A DNA stretch of 64,000 bases from Ideonella paludis (GTDB lineage: Bacteria > Pseudomonadota > Gammaproteobacteria > Burkholderiales > Burkholderiaceae_C): assembly GCF_018069865.1 (NCBI RefSeq), contig NZ_JAGQDG010000004.1:124001-188000 (forward strand), written 5' to 3'. Shown here piece by piece: positions 39,421 to 48,961 of the stretch (positions are counted from its first letter, which is position 1; each line of letters opens with the position of its first letter). The notes beneath the pieces are model-generated. The model searched no databases. It was not told the DNA's origin and saw only the letters and a list, made by a program, of their open reading frames with translations. The position numbers and the translations under genes are program-made.

Positions 39421-39743
39421 GGCAGCCCCTCTACGGCGCCAGGCGCCGCAGCCTGACAAATGTCGCCTTTGCGCCATCTCGCCGTGAGGCGATGATCCTC
39501 GCCACGTGCTGCTGATCTCCCACGCGACGCCACCACCCGGGGCGCCTGTGTCCTTTGCGGCCCGAAATCGCCCCAAAAGGCGCGAGCACGAGCGAGCTTT
39601 CCCAGGCCTTGACACCCCATCACGCAGGACGTGACAGAGATGCTCGACGGATAACTGGCTCATCCCTACAGCGTCTCGCGCGGCTGAACGCCGCACTGGT
39701 CCATCGCGCGCAAGCGCTGCTCCGCAGTGTCCAGGGAATTACT
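39421..39743 (+). other. Intergenic stretch between the two c-di-GMP genes
   Basis: About 320 nt. A near-palindrome CGGCGCC-A-GGCGCCG (39434-39448) just after the cyclase stop has no T run. From 39555 the frame of the next gene is open, but composition and lack of an RBS argue against translation there. I find no riboswitch consensus and no clear promoter. Confidence 0.4.
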
Positions 39744-42700
39744 TTGGCCTCTCATCACTTCCGCCACTGCCGCATCGCCAGCCCCTCCGCTTGGGGCACC
39801 GCGCTGAAAGCAGCCTGCATCAGCCTTTGGCTGGCAGGGGGCCTGTGCGCTCTGCCCGCCCGTGCCACCTCGGCAACGGCCAGCGATGCAGCCGCCGTGG
39901 TCATTGAGCGCATCAACCCGACACGGGTATTCAGCGGCGAAGGCACGCCCAAGGGGCTTGATATCCGCGCCATCGCGACCGATGCGTGGTCCCGCACCTG
40001 GGTCGGCACGGCGTATGGCATTTGGATCTTCGATGGCTCGGATTTCTATTTCCACAAGCCGCCTCTGCCTGCGGACAAGCTGCTCAGGGCCCCCGACGTC
40101 GATTGGATGCGAGCAGATGAGCGCTACATCTACCACCCTTGGGGCGCTGGCCGCGTCATCCGCACCCACCAGCACACCGGCGTGAGTGAAGTCGCGACGC
40201 CCGAAGGCTGGCGCCCGGCAGCCGACGTCGAGCCCTCAGAGGACTTGGCTCACCGCACGATCTGGTGCGAGCAAGCCGAGGGCGTTTGGAGTGTCCCGCA
40301 ATACTCGAACAAGACGGTTCGCTGGACCGAGCTCAAGAACGGGCGGCAGACCGACTACGCCTTTCCCACCGAAGTGTCCTTTCGGCTCGCCGTCGGGTGC
40401 GCCGACAACACACTGGCGCTGCTGGTCAACGGCGGCAGGGTCACCGTCGCCCGCAAGAATGCCTCCGACCAACTGGACTTGGTGACGACCCTCAGCCTGC
40501 CCGGCCTCGGCATTGACGATGCGGGGCGATTTCATTTTCTGAAGAACTTTGCTTTGCTCGACGGCGAGACCGCCCTGGCGGTCGGCAGCAATGGCTTGTT
40601 CAGGATAGATTTGGTGAACGAAAAGGCCACGGTGATCGAGGCCCACCGATTGAAGGTCAAGCGGATTGCAGGCTTCTCGATACAAAACAAATCGAGCCCC
40701 TCGGAGCGCAAGATTTGGGTGTATTCGGACTCGCCCATGGTCTACAAGCTCGACGAGCGTCAATGGCGCTTTGAGACCATCAACCTGGCTACGCCACCGG
40801 ATCAGCGCAAGGTTGACTTTGCGCACCAGGTGATGCTGGGTAAGGGTGAGTACATTTGGTCCGGTGCCATGGAAGAGCTGGCGTTGACCTCGCTGGGCAC
40901 CAAACAAATCAAACACTTCAGAGTCGACACCGAAAGCCGGCAAAGTGAGTACGCGTCCCACACCGTCGTGTGCCTGGACCGCAAGAATCAAGGCTGGTAC
41001 ACCAACCTGACGCATCAGGTGTTCGCATTCGACGCCATCAAGGACGACGGCAACAAAGTCAACAAGGTCTCCGATCTCTCGGCAAGAACGCCGTTTTGCG
41101 ACTGGCAGACGGGCGTGTGGGTAAGTGAATCCGACAAGTACATCACCCACTACTGGAAAGACGAACGCCAACAGCTCCACCGCCGACACTATCCTCTGCC
41201 GGAGGCCTTGGCGGGGCGAACTCAGATCGCGCTGGCCGACGAAAAGCTCATCTGGCTGACGGTCTGGAATTCAATCTGGACACTCGACATTCAAAGCGGC
41301 GCATTCCGCAAGATCCATGAGTTTGAGGGCGAAATCATCCGGATGGCGGATGGTGATAGCCGCGCTGAGGTCCGCCTCTTGGTGAACACCCGAGAAGGCA
41401 TCCACAGCGGGCGGGTCGTTGGCATCACGGCCGGGGGTCAGGTGCTGGAGTTGCCCCAGTCTCCGGAGCCCATCCGGCAGTTCCGCTACCGCCCCGGTGG
41501 TGACTGGGTCGCTATCACCAGCAAGGGCGCCTTCTACAGCTTGAGCACACAGCCCAGCCTGGCCACGCAATGGCAACAGGAGTATGTGCCCATGGCCCTG
41601 ACGCCGTCCTTTGATCGCTGCGTCCAGATTGCCGAGGACGGAACGCTGTGGTTCATGTCCAGCCGGGCTCTTTGGTCGTGGCGCAAGGGTCAAGCCGCCC
41701 CCCGACGCATTCCCTTTGACGAAGTGGGGGCCATCGGCAGCTCGGGTGAGCCCACCTGCTCGCTGTCGCCCAGGGGCTATATGCTTTTCGCCCACTCCAA
41801 AGGTTGGGTCGAACTGGACCCGGCGCTCCATGGCCTGCCCTCTGCAGTGCAAACGCCCAGGGTCTCCGCCTGGTCTTCCAGCCAGACGCCTTGGACCTTT
41901 GTCTTCAACGCGCCACCACTGTTGGAGCTGCCCGAGAACAATTCCCTGCTGCGCCTGCGCATGCACGTGCCCGGAGAGGTGGACGGTGCCAGCCTGCAAT
42001 GGCGGTTTCGGGTGGTGGGACTGGACAAAGACTGGCGCCCCCCGCAACGCACCGGAGAGATCGAGCTCTCAGGCCTGGCGGCGCACAGCTATCGCCTAGA
42101 AGCCCAGGCCAGCCGCGATGCGCGCACCTGGTCCGCCTCGGGAGAGATTGGGTTTCAAATCATTCCGCCTTGGTATCGCACCACCTGGGCCCTGAGTACC
42201 GCCCTGCTGCTGTTGGCCCTCTATGCGGCCTGGCGCTTCCAAGAGTTTCGGCAGTTGCAGCGTCGCCGTGCGGTTGAAATGCGCCAACTGGCCGAGGCCG
42301 ACCGCCGCGTCAATCTGGCGCTCTGGGCCTCCGGGGACGTCATCTGGGGTATTGACCTCCGCACGGGGCAAGGCCACTTGACGCCAGTCTCCTGGCTCGT
42401 CGATGACGTGAACCACTGCCTGCAACAAGGGCAGTTGGTGGGCCGCTGGGTGCATCCTCAAGATCTTCCCCGGCTTCGCTCGACGTGGCGGGCCCTCCGA
42501 CGCGCCCGCTCCACCGAATGTTTGCTGCAATTCCGCATGCAGGGGCGGAGCCAGGAATGGGTGTGGGTGGAAGCGCGCGGTCGGGTGGCCGAGCAAGACG
42601 GTGGCAGCGCGGGGCAGCGGCATGTCAGCGGCAGCCTGCGCAACATCAGCGCCCTCAGAGCGGCGCAAGACAGCCTGCACCACCAAGCCATGCACGATCC

Positions 42701-43976
42701 GCTGACCGGCTTGCCCAATCTCCGGCAGTGGAAGATGCTGGTGTCACAGGCCGTCGTGGCTGACAAACCCTTCGCGGTCATGATGCTGGACGTCGACCGC
42801 TTCAAGTACATCAATGACTCGCTCGGGCACAGCTTCGGAGACCGGGTCTTGACCGACATCGCAGCGCGCATCGGTCACTTCATCCGCAGCCAGGTGCCGG
42901 GGGCGGTCCTGGCCAGAATTGCCGGGGACGAGTATGCGACCCTGTTGCCGGGGCTGACGGCGGCAGAGGCGGAGCAGGCGGCCGCGGGCATCGTGAATGA
43001 AGCCTCACGGCCCCTGAGTGTTGACGGTGTCGAGATTGTGGTGACGCTGTCGATTGGCATTGCCTGCTATCCCAACCACGGCTCTGACCACACGAATCTC
43101 CATGCCGCAATGGACGTGGCCTTGCACCAAGCCAAGATTCAAGGGCGCAATGGCACCGCGACCTTCAACGCCGAATGGCGCGGTGGCATCGTGCAGCGCA
43201 TGCACATGGAAACGGCTCTGCAGTTTGCGCTGGCCCGCAAGGAGTTCGGGCTGGTCTATCAGCCCAAGCTCGACATCGCGAGCGGCCAGTGCCACTCGGC
43301 TGAAGCGCTGTTGCGCTGGCGCTCAGATCAATGGCCCAGCAACAATGTAGAGACTGTCATCCAGATTCTGGAAGGCAGCCACCTGATCCACGACGTCGGT
43401 CTGTGGGTGGTGCAGGAGGCGGCCAAGCAACTGGCAGCCTGGCGCCGCCAAGGGCTGATGCTCAGCAGCATTGCGGTGAATGTGTCGTCCAAACAACTGG
43501 CCCGCAATGGCTTTGCGCAGGCCGTCTCCAAGATCATTGCAGACGCAGGCCTTGCACCCAGCGACCTGGAGGTGGAGATCACTGAGTCTGTGCTGATCCC
43601 TGACTCTGCAGCCTCCCATGCGCAGCTCAAAGCCTTGCATGACTTGGGCGTTCGCCTCGCCATTGACGACTTCGGCAAGGGCTATTCATCGCTGGAGCGT
43701 CTGCGCTCCTTGCCCTTTGATGTCCTGAAAATCGACAAGCGTTTCATCGACGGCATCGACACCGACGACGAGCACCAAAAATTCTGCAGCCACCTGATCA
43801 CGATGATGCAAGAGATGGGACTGAAGGTCGTGGCCGAAGGCGTAGAGCGGCAGACCCAGTTGGACATCTTGACGGACATCGGCGCCGACGCCGCACAAGG
43901 CTATCTGATCAGCCGCCCCATCAACGCCGCCCAGTTCATGCGAGAGGTGGGGCCACACGAAGCGCTGCTCAACTGA
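39744..43976 (+). CDS. Large membrane receptor: periplasmic propeller + Y_Y_Y domain, TM, PAS-like, GGDEF, EAL
   Basis: About 1410 residues from a TTG at 39744 (AGGGA 6 nt upstream; start uncertain, the frame is open back to 39555). Signal peptide (LKAACISLWLAGGLCALPARA), then a roughly 700-residue region with Reg_prop-like blades (WVGTAYGIWIFDG, LWFMSSRALWSW). A Y_Y_Y-like domain follows (LQWRFRVVGLDKDWRPP), then a membrane helix near 816-834 and a PAS-like segment (SGDVIWGIDLRTGQGHL). GGDEF is altered to AGDEY (1060-1064). EAL is intact: EALLRW with Glu1187, VNVSSKQL, EITESVL, DDFGKGYSSL and EGVE. Likely a ligand-gated c-di-GMP phosphodiesterase; the GGDEF may only bind GTP. Confidence 0.85.
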   Translation: MASHHFRHCRIASPSAWGTALKAACISLWLAGGLCALPARATSATASDAAAVVIERINPTRVFSGEGTPKGLDIRAIATDAWSRTWVGTAYGIWIFDGSDFYFHKPPLPADKLLRAPDVDWMRADERYIYHPWGAGRVIRTHQHTGVSEVATPEGWRPAADVEPSEDLAHRTIWCEQAEGVWSVPQYSNKTVRWTELKNGRQTDYAFPTEVSFRLAVGCADNTLALLVNGGRVTVARKNASDQLDLVTTLSLPGLGIDDAGRFHFLKNFALLDGETALAVGSNGLFRIDLVNEKATVIEAHRLKVKRIAGFSIQNKSSPSERKIWVYSDSPMVYKLDERQWRFETINLATPPDQRKVDFAHQVMLGKGEYIWSGAMEELALTSLGTKQIKHFRVDTESRQSEYASHTVVCLDRKNQGWYTNLTHQVFAFDAIKDDGNKVNKVSDLSARTPFCDWQTGVWVSESDKYITHYWKDERQQLHRRHYPLPEALAGRTQIALADEKLIWLTVWNSIWTLDIQSGAFRKIHEFEGEIIRMADGDSRAEVRLLVNTREGIHSGRVVGITAGGQVLELPQSPEPIRQFRYRPGGDWVAITSKGAFYSLSTQPSLATQWQQEYVPMALTPSFDRCVQIAEDGTLWFMSSRALWSWRKGQAAPRRIPFDEVGAIGSSGEPTCSLSPRGYMLFAHSKGWVELDPALHGLPSAVQTPRVSAWSSSQTPWTFVFNAPPLLELPENNSLLRLRMHVPGEVDGASLQWRFRVVGLDKDWRPPQRTGEIELSGLAAHSYRLEAQASRDARTWSASGEIGFQIIPPWYRTTWALSTALLLLALYAAWRFQEFRQLQRRRAVEMRQLAEADRRVNLALWASGDVIWGIDLRTGQGHLTPVSWLVDDVNHCLQQGQLVGRWVHPQDLPRLRSTWRALRRARSTECLLQFRMQGRSQEWVWVEARGRVAEQDGGSAGQRHVSGSLRNISALRAAQDSLHHQAMHDPLTGLPNLRQWKMLVSQAVVADKPFAVMMLDVDRFKYINDSLGHSFGDRVLTDIAARIGHFIRSQVPGAVLARIAGDEYATLLPGLTAAEAEQAAAGIVNEASRPLSVDGVEIVVTLSIGIACYPNHGSDHTNLHAAMDVALHQAKIQGRNGTATFNAEWRGGIVQRMHMETALQFALARKEFGLVYQPKLDIASGQCHSAEALLRWRSDQWPSNNVETVIQILEGSHLIHDVGLWVVQEAAKQLAAWRRQGLMLSSIAVNVSSKQLARNGFAQAVSKIIADAGLAPSDLEVEITESVLIPDSAASHAQLKALHDLGVRLAIDDFGKGYSSLERLRSLPFDVLKIDKRFIDGIDTDDEHQKFCSHLITMMQEMGLKVVAEGVERQTQLDILTDIGADAAQGYLISRPINAAQFMREVGPHEALLN

Positions 43977-43990
43977 GCTGCGCTCTCCAC

Positions 43991-44479
43991 TCAGCAGCCC
44001 GAGGTGACCACGGTGACGGTGGGATCGCCCCCCACGGTCGAAGGCTCGCGGTAATCCACATAGCAATTGGCAGGGACTCTGGCTGCCGTCGGCGTCCAGC
44101 GATGGGTGTGGCCCAAGACCAAAGACACTGTGAATCCCGAGGACTGGATGAAGCGATCTAGCTCGCTGCCATTCAGGTTGTCTCCAGCATCGGGCCAGCC
44201 GCGGTAGAAGGCGTAAGTCACCCCATCATGGGTCACCGTGGTCGCACCTGAGCGGAGATTGCATGTCGCCTGCAAAGCACACTGAGCTCGCAGCAAATTC
44301 TTGGCACTGTGAACCGCGGCTTCCATGCCCTTGACTGACGCGGTTACCGCGTCGGAGCGCATGTCAATGAACTTTGGCAAGGCCGTCGCCGCCAAGACGC
44401 CCAGAATCACAATGACCACGATCAGCTCGATCAAGGTAAAGCCGCTTGTAGAGCGAAAATGCGTTGAAGACGAGCGCAT
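43991..44479 (-). CDS. Prepilin-like protein (MshA/type II pseudopilin style)
   Basis: 162 residues. Leader MRSSSTHFRSTSG then FTLIELIVVIVILGVLAATALPKFIDMRSDA, a prepilin peptidase site with Glu+5. The globular domain has Cys residues in RAQCALQATC and a C-terminal Cys pair (NCYVDY, TSGC), and resembles MshA-type pilins with SGATTVTHDGVTYAFYRGWPDAG. The ATG is only 9 nt after the fliR stop, so it sits at the end of the fliLMNOPQR operon, away from any pilus assembly gene. Its TGA lies 14 nt from the convergent EAL gene end. Confidence 0.88.
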   Translation of the reverse strand: MRSSSTHFRSTSGFTLIELIVVIVILGVLAATALPKFIDMRSDAVTASVKGMEAAVHSAKNLLRAQCALQATCNLRSGATTVTHDGVTYAFYRGWPDAGDNLNGSELDRFIQSSGFTVSLVLGHTHRWTPTAARVPANCYVDYREPSTVGGDPTVTVVTSGC

Positions 44480-44488
44480 AGACTGACC

Positions 44489-45250
44489 TCACCGAAACTG
44501 ATTCAACATCCGATCCAGTGCCGCCACAAACGGCGTCTGCAGCAGCGGCAGCATCATCATCATGCTGATCAGGCCCAGGCCCATGGTGATCGGAAAGCCG
44601 ATGGAGAAGATGTTGACCTGCGGTGCCACGCGGGAAATGACCCCCAGCACCACGTTGACAAACAGCAGCACCGCAATGATGGGCATCGCAATCCACAGGC
44701 CCATGCTGAAGATCTCCGCGCCCCAGGTGTGAGGCAGTGTGGCGCGCAAAAAGGCAAAGGGCTCAGGCCCCACCGGAAACACCGTCAGGCTTTGCACCAC
44801 CGCATGGATGACGGTGAGATGGCCGTTGAGCACGATGAACAAAAAGCCCACCAAGGTGGCATAGAAACGGCCGATGGCCGTGCCCTGGCTCGCCAGCACC
44901 GGGTCAAAGAAGCCGGCAAAGTTCATGCCCATCTGCAGGCCCGACACTTCACCCGCAAACTCCAGCGCCGCAAAGATGATGCGCACCGAAAAGCCCAAGG
45001 ACAGGCCGATCAACAACTGCTGCACCACCAAGAGCACCGCCAAGGAGGAGTCCAGCGGCACCGGCTCGATGGGCGGCGCCACGCCTTGGGCGCAAAAAGC
45101 CACCATGAAGGCCAGCGCAATGCGCACCCGCGCCGGCACCACCCGCTGCCCCAACACGGGCAAGACCTGGAGCAGCGCCAGCACACGGATGAACGGCCAG
45201 ATCACCGGCGTGACCCAGCCCAGGATTTGCGCCTCGGTGATGGTGAACAT
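44489..45250 (-). CDS. fliR: Flagellar export gate protein FliR
   Basis: 253 residues, six hydrophobic segments; typical blocks FSVRIIFAALEFAGEVSGLQMGMNFAGFFDP and VLLFVNVVLGVISRVAPQVNIFSIGFPITMGLGL. Forms the export gate with FliP and FliQ. 21 nt after fliQ. Confidence 0.96.
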   Translation of the reverse strand: MFTITEAQILGWVTPVIWPFIRVLALLQVLPVLGQRVVPARVRIALAFMVAFCAQGVAPPIEPVPLDSSLAVLLVVQQLLIGLSLGFSVRIIFAALEFAGEVSGLQMGMNFAGFFDPVLASQGTAIGRFYATLVGFLFIVLNGHLTVIHAVVQSLTVFPVGPEPFAFLRATLPHTWGAEIFSMGLWIAMPIIAVLLFVNVVLGVISRVAPQVNIFSIGFPITMGLGLISMMMMLPLLQTPFVAALDRMLNQFR

Positions 45251-45271
45251 GGGCGACCCTGCGCGGAAGAA

Positions 45272-45544
45272 TCAGCCGCCCGCCGCCATCGGAATGGACA
45301 GCAGCATGCTGCGCAGATAGTCCACCAGCGTGGTCAGCATCCACGGCCCCATCACGGCCATCACAGCCACGGCGGCCAGCAGCTTGGGCACAAAGGACAG
45401 CGTGGCTTCGTTGATCTGCGTGGCCGCTTGGAACACGCTGACCAGCACGCCCACCACCAGCACCACGATCAGCATGGGGGCAGCCACCGTCAGCAGCATC
45501 ATCAGGCCTTGCTGGCCGATGGTGAAAACTTGTTGGGATTCCAT
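45272..45544 (-). CDS. fliQ: Flagellar export gate protein FliQ
   Basis: 90 residues from ATG 45544 (a TTG codon directly before it is not needed). Two membrane helices; VGVLVSVFQAATQINEATLSFVPKLLA is the conserved FliQ signature. Confidence 0.96.
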   Translation of the reverse strand: MESQQVFTIGQQGLMMLLTVAAPMLIVVLVVGVLVSVFQAATQINEATLSFVPKLLAAVAVMAVMGPWMLTTLVDYLRSMLLSIPMAAGG

Positions 45545-45555
45545 CAAAGCGCCTT

Positions 45556-46335
45556 TCAGGTGGCAAAGCTGGCGGCCAAAGAGCCCAGCAACAGGTTCCA
45601 GCCATCAGCCAGCACAAACAGCATCAGCTTGAAGGGCAGCGCCACGAGCACCGGTGAGAGCATCATCATGCCCAGCGACATCAGCACGCTGGCCACGATC
45701 ATGTCGATGATCAAAAAGGGAATGAAGATCAGAAAGCCAATCTGAAACGCGGTCTTCAGCTCGCTGGTGACGAAGGCCGGCACCAGCACCCGGAAGGGCA
45801 CGTCTTCGCCCTTGATGGATTCGTCGATCTTGGCCAGCTTGGCAAAGAGCTGCACATCCGCCTGACGCGTCTGCTTGAGCATGAACTCGCGCATCGGCAG
45901 CTCGGCCTTGGCCAACGCCTGGTCGAAGCCAATCTGGTTGGCCGAATAGGGCTTCCATGCTTGGTCGTAGACCTTGTCCAGGGTGGGTGACATCACGAAG
46001 AATGTGAGGAACAAGCTCAAACCAATGATGACCTGGTTGGGCGGCGCCGCTTGGGTGCCCAAGGCTTGGCGCAGCAGCGACAGCACGATCACGATGCGGG
46101 TAAAGCCCGTCATGAGCAACACGACCGCAGGAAGAAACGACAGGGCCGTGAAGAACAGCAGGGTCTGGATGGGCACCGAGTAGCTGCTGCCTCCCGCGCC
46201 CTGCCCCACCATCAGGGGCAAGTTGGGGCCGGTGGGCGCCGTGGGCGCGACAGGCTGCGCCCCTGCCAGCGCGGGCAAGAAGACCACGGCCATCACCGCC
46301 AAGGTCAGCCACAAGCGGCTGGGCTTATCGTGCAT
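45556..46335 (-). CDS. fliP: Flagellar export gate protein FliP
   Basis: 259 residues from ATG 46335 (GGGAGG 5 nt upstream; an in-frame start 24 nt earlier is less likely). Cleavable signal peptide ([19 protein letters not shown]) as usual for FliP, then [37 protein letters not shown] and a C-terminal [33 protein letters not shown]. The start lies inside the end of fliO. Confidence 0.97.
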   Translation of the reverse strand: MHDKPSRLWLTLAVMAVVFLPALAGAQPVAPTAPTGPNLPLMVGQGAGGSSYSVPIQTLLFFTALSFLPAVVLLMTGFTRIVIVLSLLRQALGTQAAPPNQVIIGLSLFLTFFVMSPTLDKVYDQAWKPYSANQIGFDQALAKAELPMREFMLKQTRQADVQLFAKLAKIDESIKGEDVPFRVLVPAFVTSELKTAFQIGFLIFIPFLIIDMIVASVLMSLGMMMLSPVLVALPFKLMLFVLADGWNLLLGSLAASFAT

Positions 46336-46684
46336 GGGGGCCTCCCGTGGATTGCTCACCGCGCCAGCGCGAGATCATCTGCGCCACCGTGGGCGCTTGA
46401 GGGTTTTGCACATCCAGCGGGACGCTGGGTGGCGCGTCCAGGGTGGCCAGGGGCGTGATGCTCTCACCGCCAACGCCCAGCACCAGCCAACGCTGGGCGC
46501 CGCCTTGCTGCAGCGACACCACCACCACGCGTTGCGAGGGCGAAACCGCCAGGGAGTCGACCAGGTTGAGGAGGCCGCGCTGACCTGCACGCACGCCACC
46601 GGCGCGGCGCACCAGCCACAGCACCACAGGAATCATCGCCACGACGCCAATGAAGGCGAGCAAGGGCGTAAAGGCTTGGTTCAT
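46325..46684 (-). CDS. fliO: Flagellar assembly protein FliO
   Basis: 119 residues, one N-terminal membrane helix ([25 protein letters not shown]), then a small cytoplasmic domain with [20 protein letters not shown], the FliO hallmark. Assists FliP ring assembly. Overlaps fliP by 11 nt; 3 nt after fliN. Confidence 0.9.
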   Translation of the reverse strand: MNQAFTPLLAFIGVVAMIPVVLWLVRRAGGVRAGQRGLLNLVDSLAVSPSQRVVVVSLQQGGAQRWLVLGVGGESITPLATLDAPPSVPLDVQNPQAPTVAQMISRWRGEQSTGGPHAR

Positions 46685-46687
46685 GTC

Positions 46688-47152
46688 TCAGACTCTGCTC
46701 AGGCGGCGCATGCGCTCGCTGGGGGTGACGATGTCGGTCAGGCGGATACCAAACTTGTCGTTGACCACGACCACCTCGCCTTGGGCAATCAGGAAGCCGT
46801 TGACCAGCACATCCATGGGCTCACCCGCCAACGCGTCCAGCTCCACCACCGAGCCCTGCGCCAATTGCAGGATGTTCTTGATGGGAATACGCGTGCGGCC
46901 CAGCTCCACGGTGAGTTGCACCGGGATGTCCAGGATCATGTTGATGTCATTGCCTGCACCGCCCACGCCACCGGTGGGCGTGAAGTTGGTGAAGGACGCG
47001 GGCGAGACTTGCTCTGCCGCTTGGGTCACTTCACTGGCAAAGCCCGATCCGCCGCCCGAGGAGCCCGACGAGCCGCTAGAGCCGGAGGACTCCTCCAGCG
47101 CCGCCGCCCAGGCTGCGGCCATATCGTCTTGGCCATTGTCATCAGCTGCCAT
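46688..47152 (-). CDS. fliN: Flagellar motor switch protein FliN
   Basis: 154 residues. C-terminal SpoA domain (ILDIPVQLTVELGRTRIPIKNILQLAQGSVVELDALAGEPMDVLVNGFLIAQGEVVVV) is canonical. An N-terminal low-complexity Ser/Gly linker with three GSS repeats (about 22-37) separates a short acidic start. Part of the C-ring; overlaps fliM by 11 nt. Confidence 0.97.
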   Translation of the reverse strand: MAADDNGQDDMAAAWAAALEESSGSSGSSGSSGGGSGFASEVTQAAEQVSPASFTNFTPTGGVGGAGNDINMILDIPVQLTVELGRTRIPIKNILQLAQGSVVELDALAGEPMDVLVNGFLIAQGEVVVVNDKFGIRLTDIVTPSERMRRLSRV

Positions 47153-48146
47153 GGTTGTCTCCCAACCAGCTCAATCCTTGGCCGGTCAACATGCGATCAA
47201 TCTTGATGGCGTAGCGCCCCTCAGACGTGCCGTAATAGCAGTCAAAGACGGGCACACCATCGACCTTGGCCTGGATCAGCGGGTCCAGGTCCATTTCTAC
47301 AAAGTCGCCGGCCTTCAGCGCCAGCAGTTGCTCCACCGTCGCGGGCGCGGTGCCCAGCTCGGCCACCAGGTCCACATTGGCGGACTGAATCTGCTCCTTG
47401 AGCAGGTTGACCCAGCGTCGATCCGGCTCGGTGGAGTCGCCCTGAATGGACGAATACAGCACATCGCGAATCGGCTCCAGCGTGGAGTAGGGAATGCAGA
47501 AGTGCAGCGCCCCCGAGACCTCACCCACTTCAATGGTGAAGGAGGTGGCCACCACGATTTCGCTGGGGGTGGCGATGTTGGCGAACTGCGGCTGCATCTC
47601 CGAGCGCTGGTAGTCCAGCTCCAGCGGGTAGATGCCGGCCCAAGCGCGCTTGTACTCGGCAATCACCACGCCAACGAGGCGCTCAATCACCCGCTGCTCG
47701 GTGGCCGAGAAGTCGCGGCCCTCAATGCGGGTGTGAAACTTGCCGCTGCCGCCGAACAGGGAGTCGATCACCGCGAACACAATGCTGGGGTCGCAGACGA
47801 TGAGCCCCGAGCCGCGCAGCGGACGGACCGAGACGATGTTGAAGTTAGTCGGCACCACGATCTCACGCAAGAAGGCGCTGTACTTCTGCACCTTGATGCC
47901 ACCAATGGAGACCTCGGGGCTGCGACGGATCAGGTTGAACAGGCCCACCCGGATGTTGCGTGCAAAGCGCTCGCCGATGATTTCCATCGTCGGCATGCGC
48001 CCGCGCACAATGCGCTCTTGGCTGGCGAGGTCGTAGTTGCGTATGCCGCCGGTGGGCGCTTCTTCCTGCTCCAGCTTCTGGCTTTCGCCCGTGATGCCCT
48101 GCAGCAGGGCATCGACTTCGTCTTGGGAGAGGATTTGTTGATTCAT
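47142..48146 (-). CDS. fliM: Flagellar motor switch protein FliM
   Basis: 334 residues. N-terminal CheY-binding segment (ILSQDEVDALLQGITG), middle CheC-like domain with GGIKVQKYSAFLREIVVPTNFNIV, and C-terminal SpoA domain. Controls rotation direction in the C-ring. Located between fliL and fliN as in most operons. Confidence 0.97.
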   Translation of the reverse strand: MNQQILSQDEVDALLQGITGESQKLEQEEAPTGGIRNYDLASQERIVRGRMPTMEIIGERFARNIRVGLFNLIRRSPEVSIGGIKVQKYSAFLREIVVPTNFNIVSVRPLRGSGLIVCDPSIVFAVIDSLFGGSGKFHTRIEGRDFSATEQRVIERLVGVVIAEYKRAWAGIYPLELDYQRSEMQPQFANIATPSEIVVATSFTIEVGEVSGALHFCIPYSTLEPIRDVLYSSIQGDSTEPDRRWVNLLKEQIQSANVDLVAELGTAPATVEQLLALKAGDFVEMDLDPLIQAKVDGVPVFDCYYGTSEGRYAIKIDRMLTGQGLSWLGDNHGS

Positions 48147-48186
48147 GGGCTGACGTCTCTGGAATGCTGAGGCTCAGGGGGGCGAA

Positions 48187-48822
48187 TCACTGGATGATGA
48201 AGCTGGAGAACTGCACCGTCTTGATGGGCGAGTCCTCCAAGGTGTCGTACTGCCGGCGCTTTTTCTTCTTGCCGGGGGCAGGGGCCTCTTCGACCTCGTC
48301 CTCGTCTTCCAATTCAATGCCCATGGGCAGCACGGCCTCGCGCAGAATCTGGCGCGCCAGCTTCTCTTTGCCTTCGACGGTGTTGAGGTCTTGCGATGTC
48401 TTGTGCGCCAGCAACATCAGGATGTTGTTGCGGATGGCCGGCATATAGACCTTGAGGTCTTCACCAGCTTTGGCGTCCGTCACCTGCAAGGTGACGCCAA
48501 TCTGGGCATAGCGGTCGGCCTCGCGGTCCGCCAGGTTGACCACAAACGGGTCCAAGGGCACGAACACGGGCAGGACGGGCTTGTCGTCCTTCTTCTTTTC
48601 TTTCTTCTTTTCCTTCTTGGGTGCGGCGTGCGCAGCGTCACCGCCCTCTTCAGCCAAAGCCGCCTCTTCTTCGGCGTGCTTCTTTTTCATGTAGAAGGCT
48701 GCGCCCCCACCGCCCAAGGCCAGCACCAGGCCCACCACGGCGAGGATGATGATCAGCTTCTTCTTGCCTTTTTTGGGGGCGGCATCGCCGTGCTCGGCGG
48801 CAGCGGCAGCGGGTGCGGACAT
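48187..48822 (-). CDS. fliL: Flagellar basal body protein FliL
   Basis: 211 residues: cytoplasmic start with KKGKKK, one membrane helix (LIIILAVVGLVLALGGGGAAFYM), then an unusually charged periplasmic linker (Glu/Ala-rich, then a Lys-rich run about 73-84) and the stomatin-like FliL domain (FVPLDPFVVNLADREADRYAQIGVTLQVTD). A second Lys-rich stretch is at about 187-191. Stator-associated torque factor. First gene of fliLMNOPQR; about 140 nt separate it from fliK. Confidence 0.93.
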   Translation of the reverse strand: MSAPAAAAAEHGDAAPKKGKKKLIIILAVVGLVLALGGGGAAFYMKKKHAEEEAALAEEGGDAAHAAPKKEKKKEKKKDDKPVLPVFVPLDPFVVNLADREADRYAQIGVTLQVTDAKAGEDLKVYMPAIRNNILMLLAHKTSQDLNTVEGKEKLARQILREAVLPMGIELEDEDEVEEAPAPGKKKKRRQYDTLEDSPIKTVQFSSFIIQ

Positions 48823-48961
48823 CGCGGCTCCTTGTTCAAATCACGCTGTGGCCTGCCCGCTGTCACAGACGGCACCACAGCACGGGACTGAAGCCATTAT
48901 TGGGAGGAGCCCCTCCACGCGATGCCCCGAAAAGCGGGGCAAAAGACCGCGATGACGCCCC

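Noticed and set aside
39421-39743. c-di-GMP riboswitch before the GGDEF-EAL gene
   Set aside because: I could not find the conserved GEMM core or its paired helices.
48924-48940. Hairpin GCCCCG/CGGGGC between fliK and fliL
   Set aside because: No T run follows on either strand; the T stretch lies on the wrong side, so it is not called a terminator.
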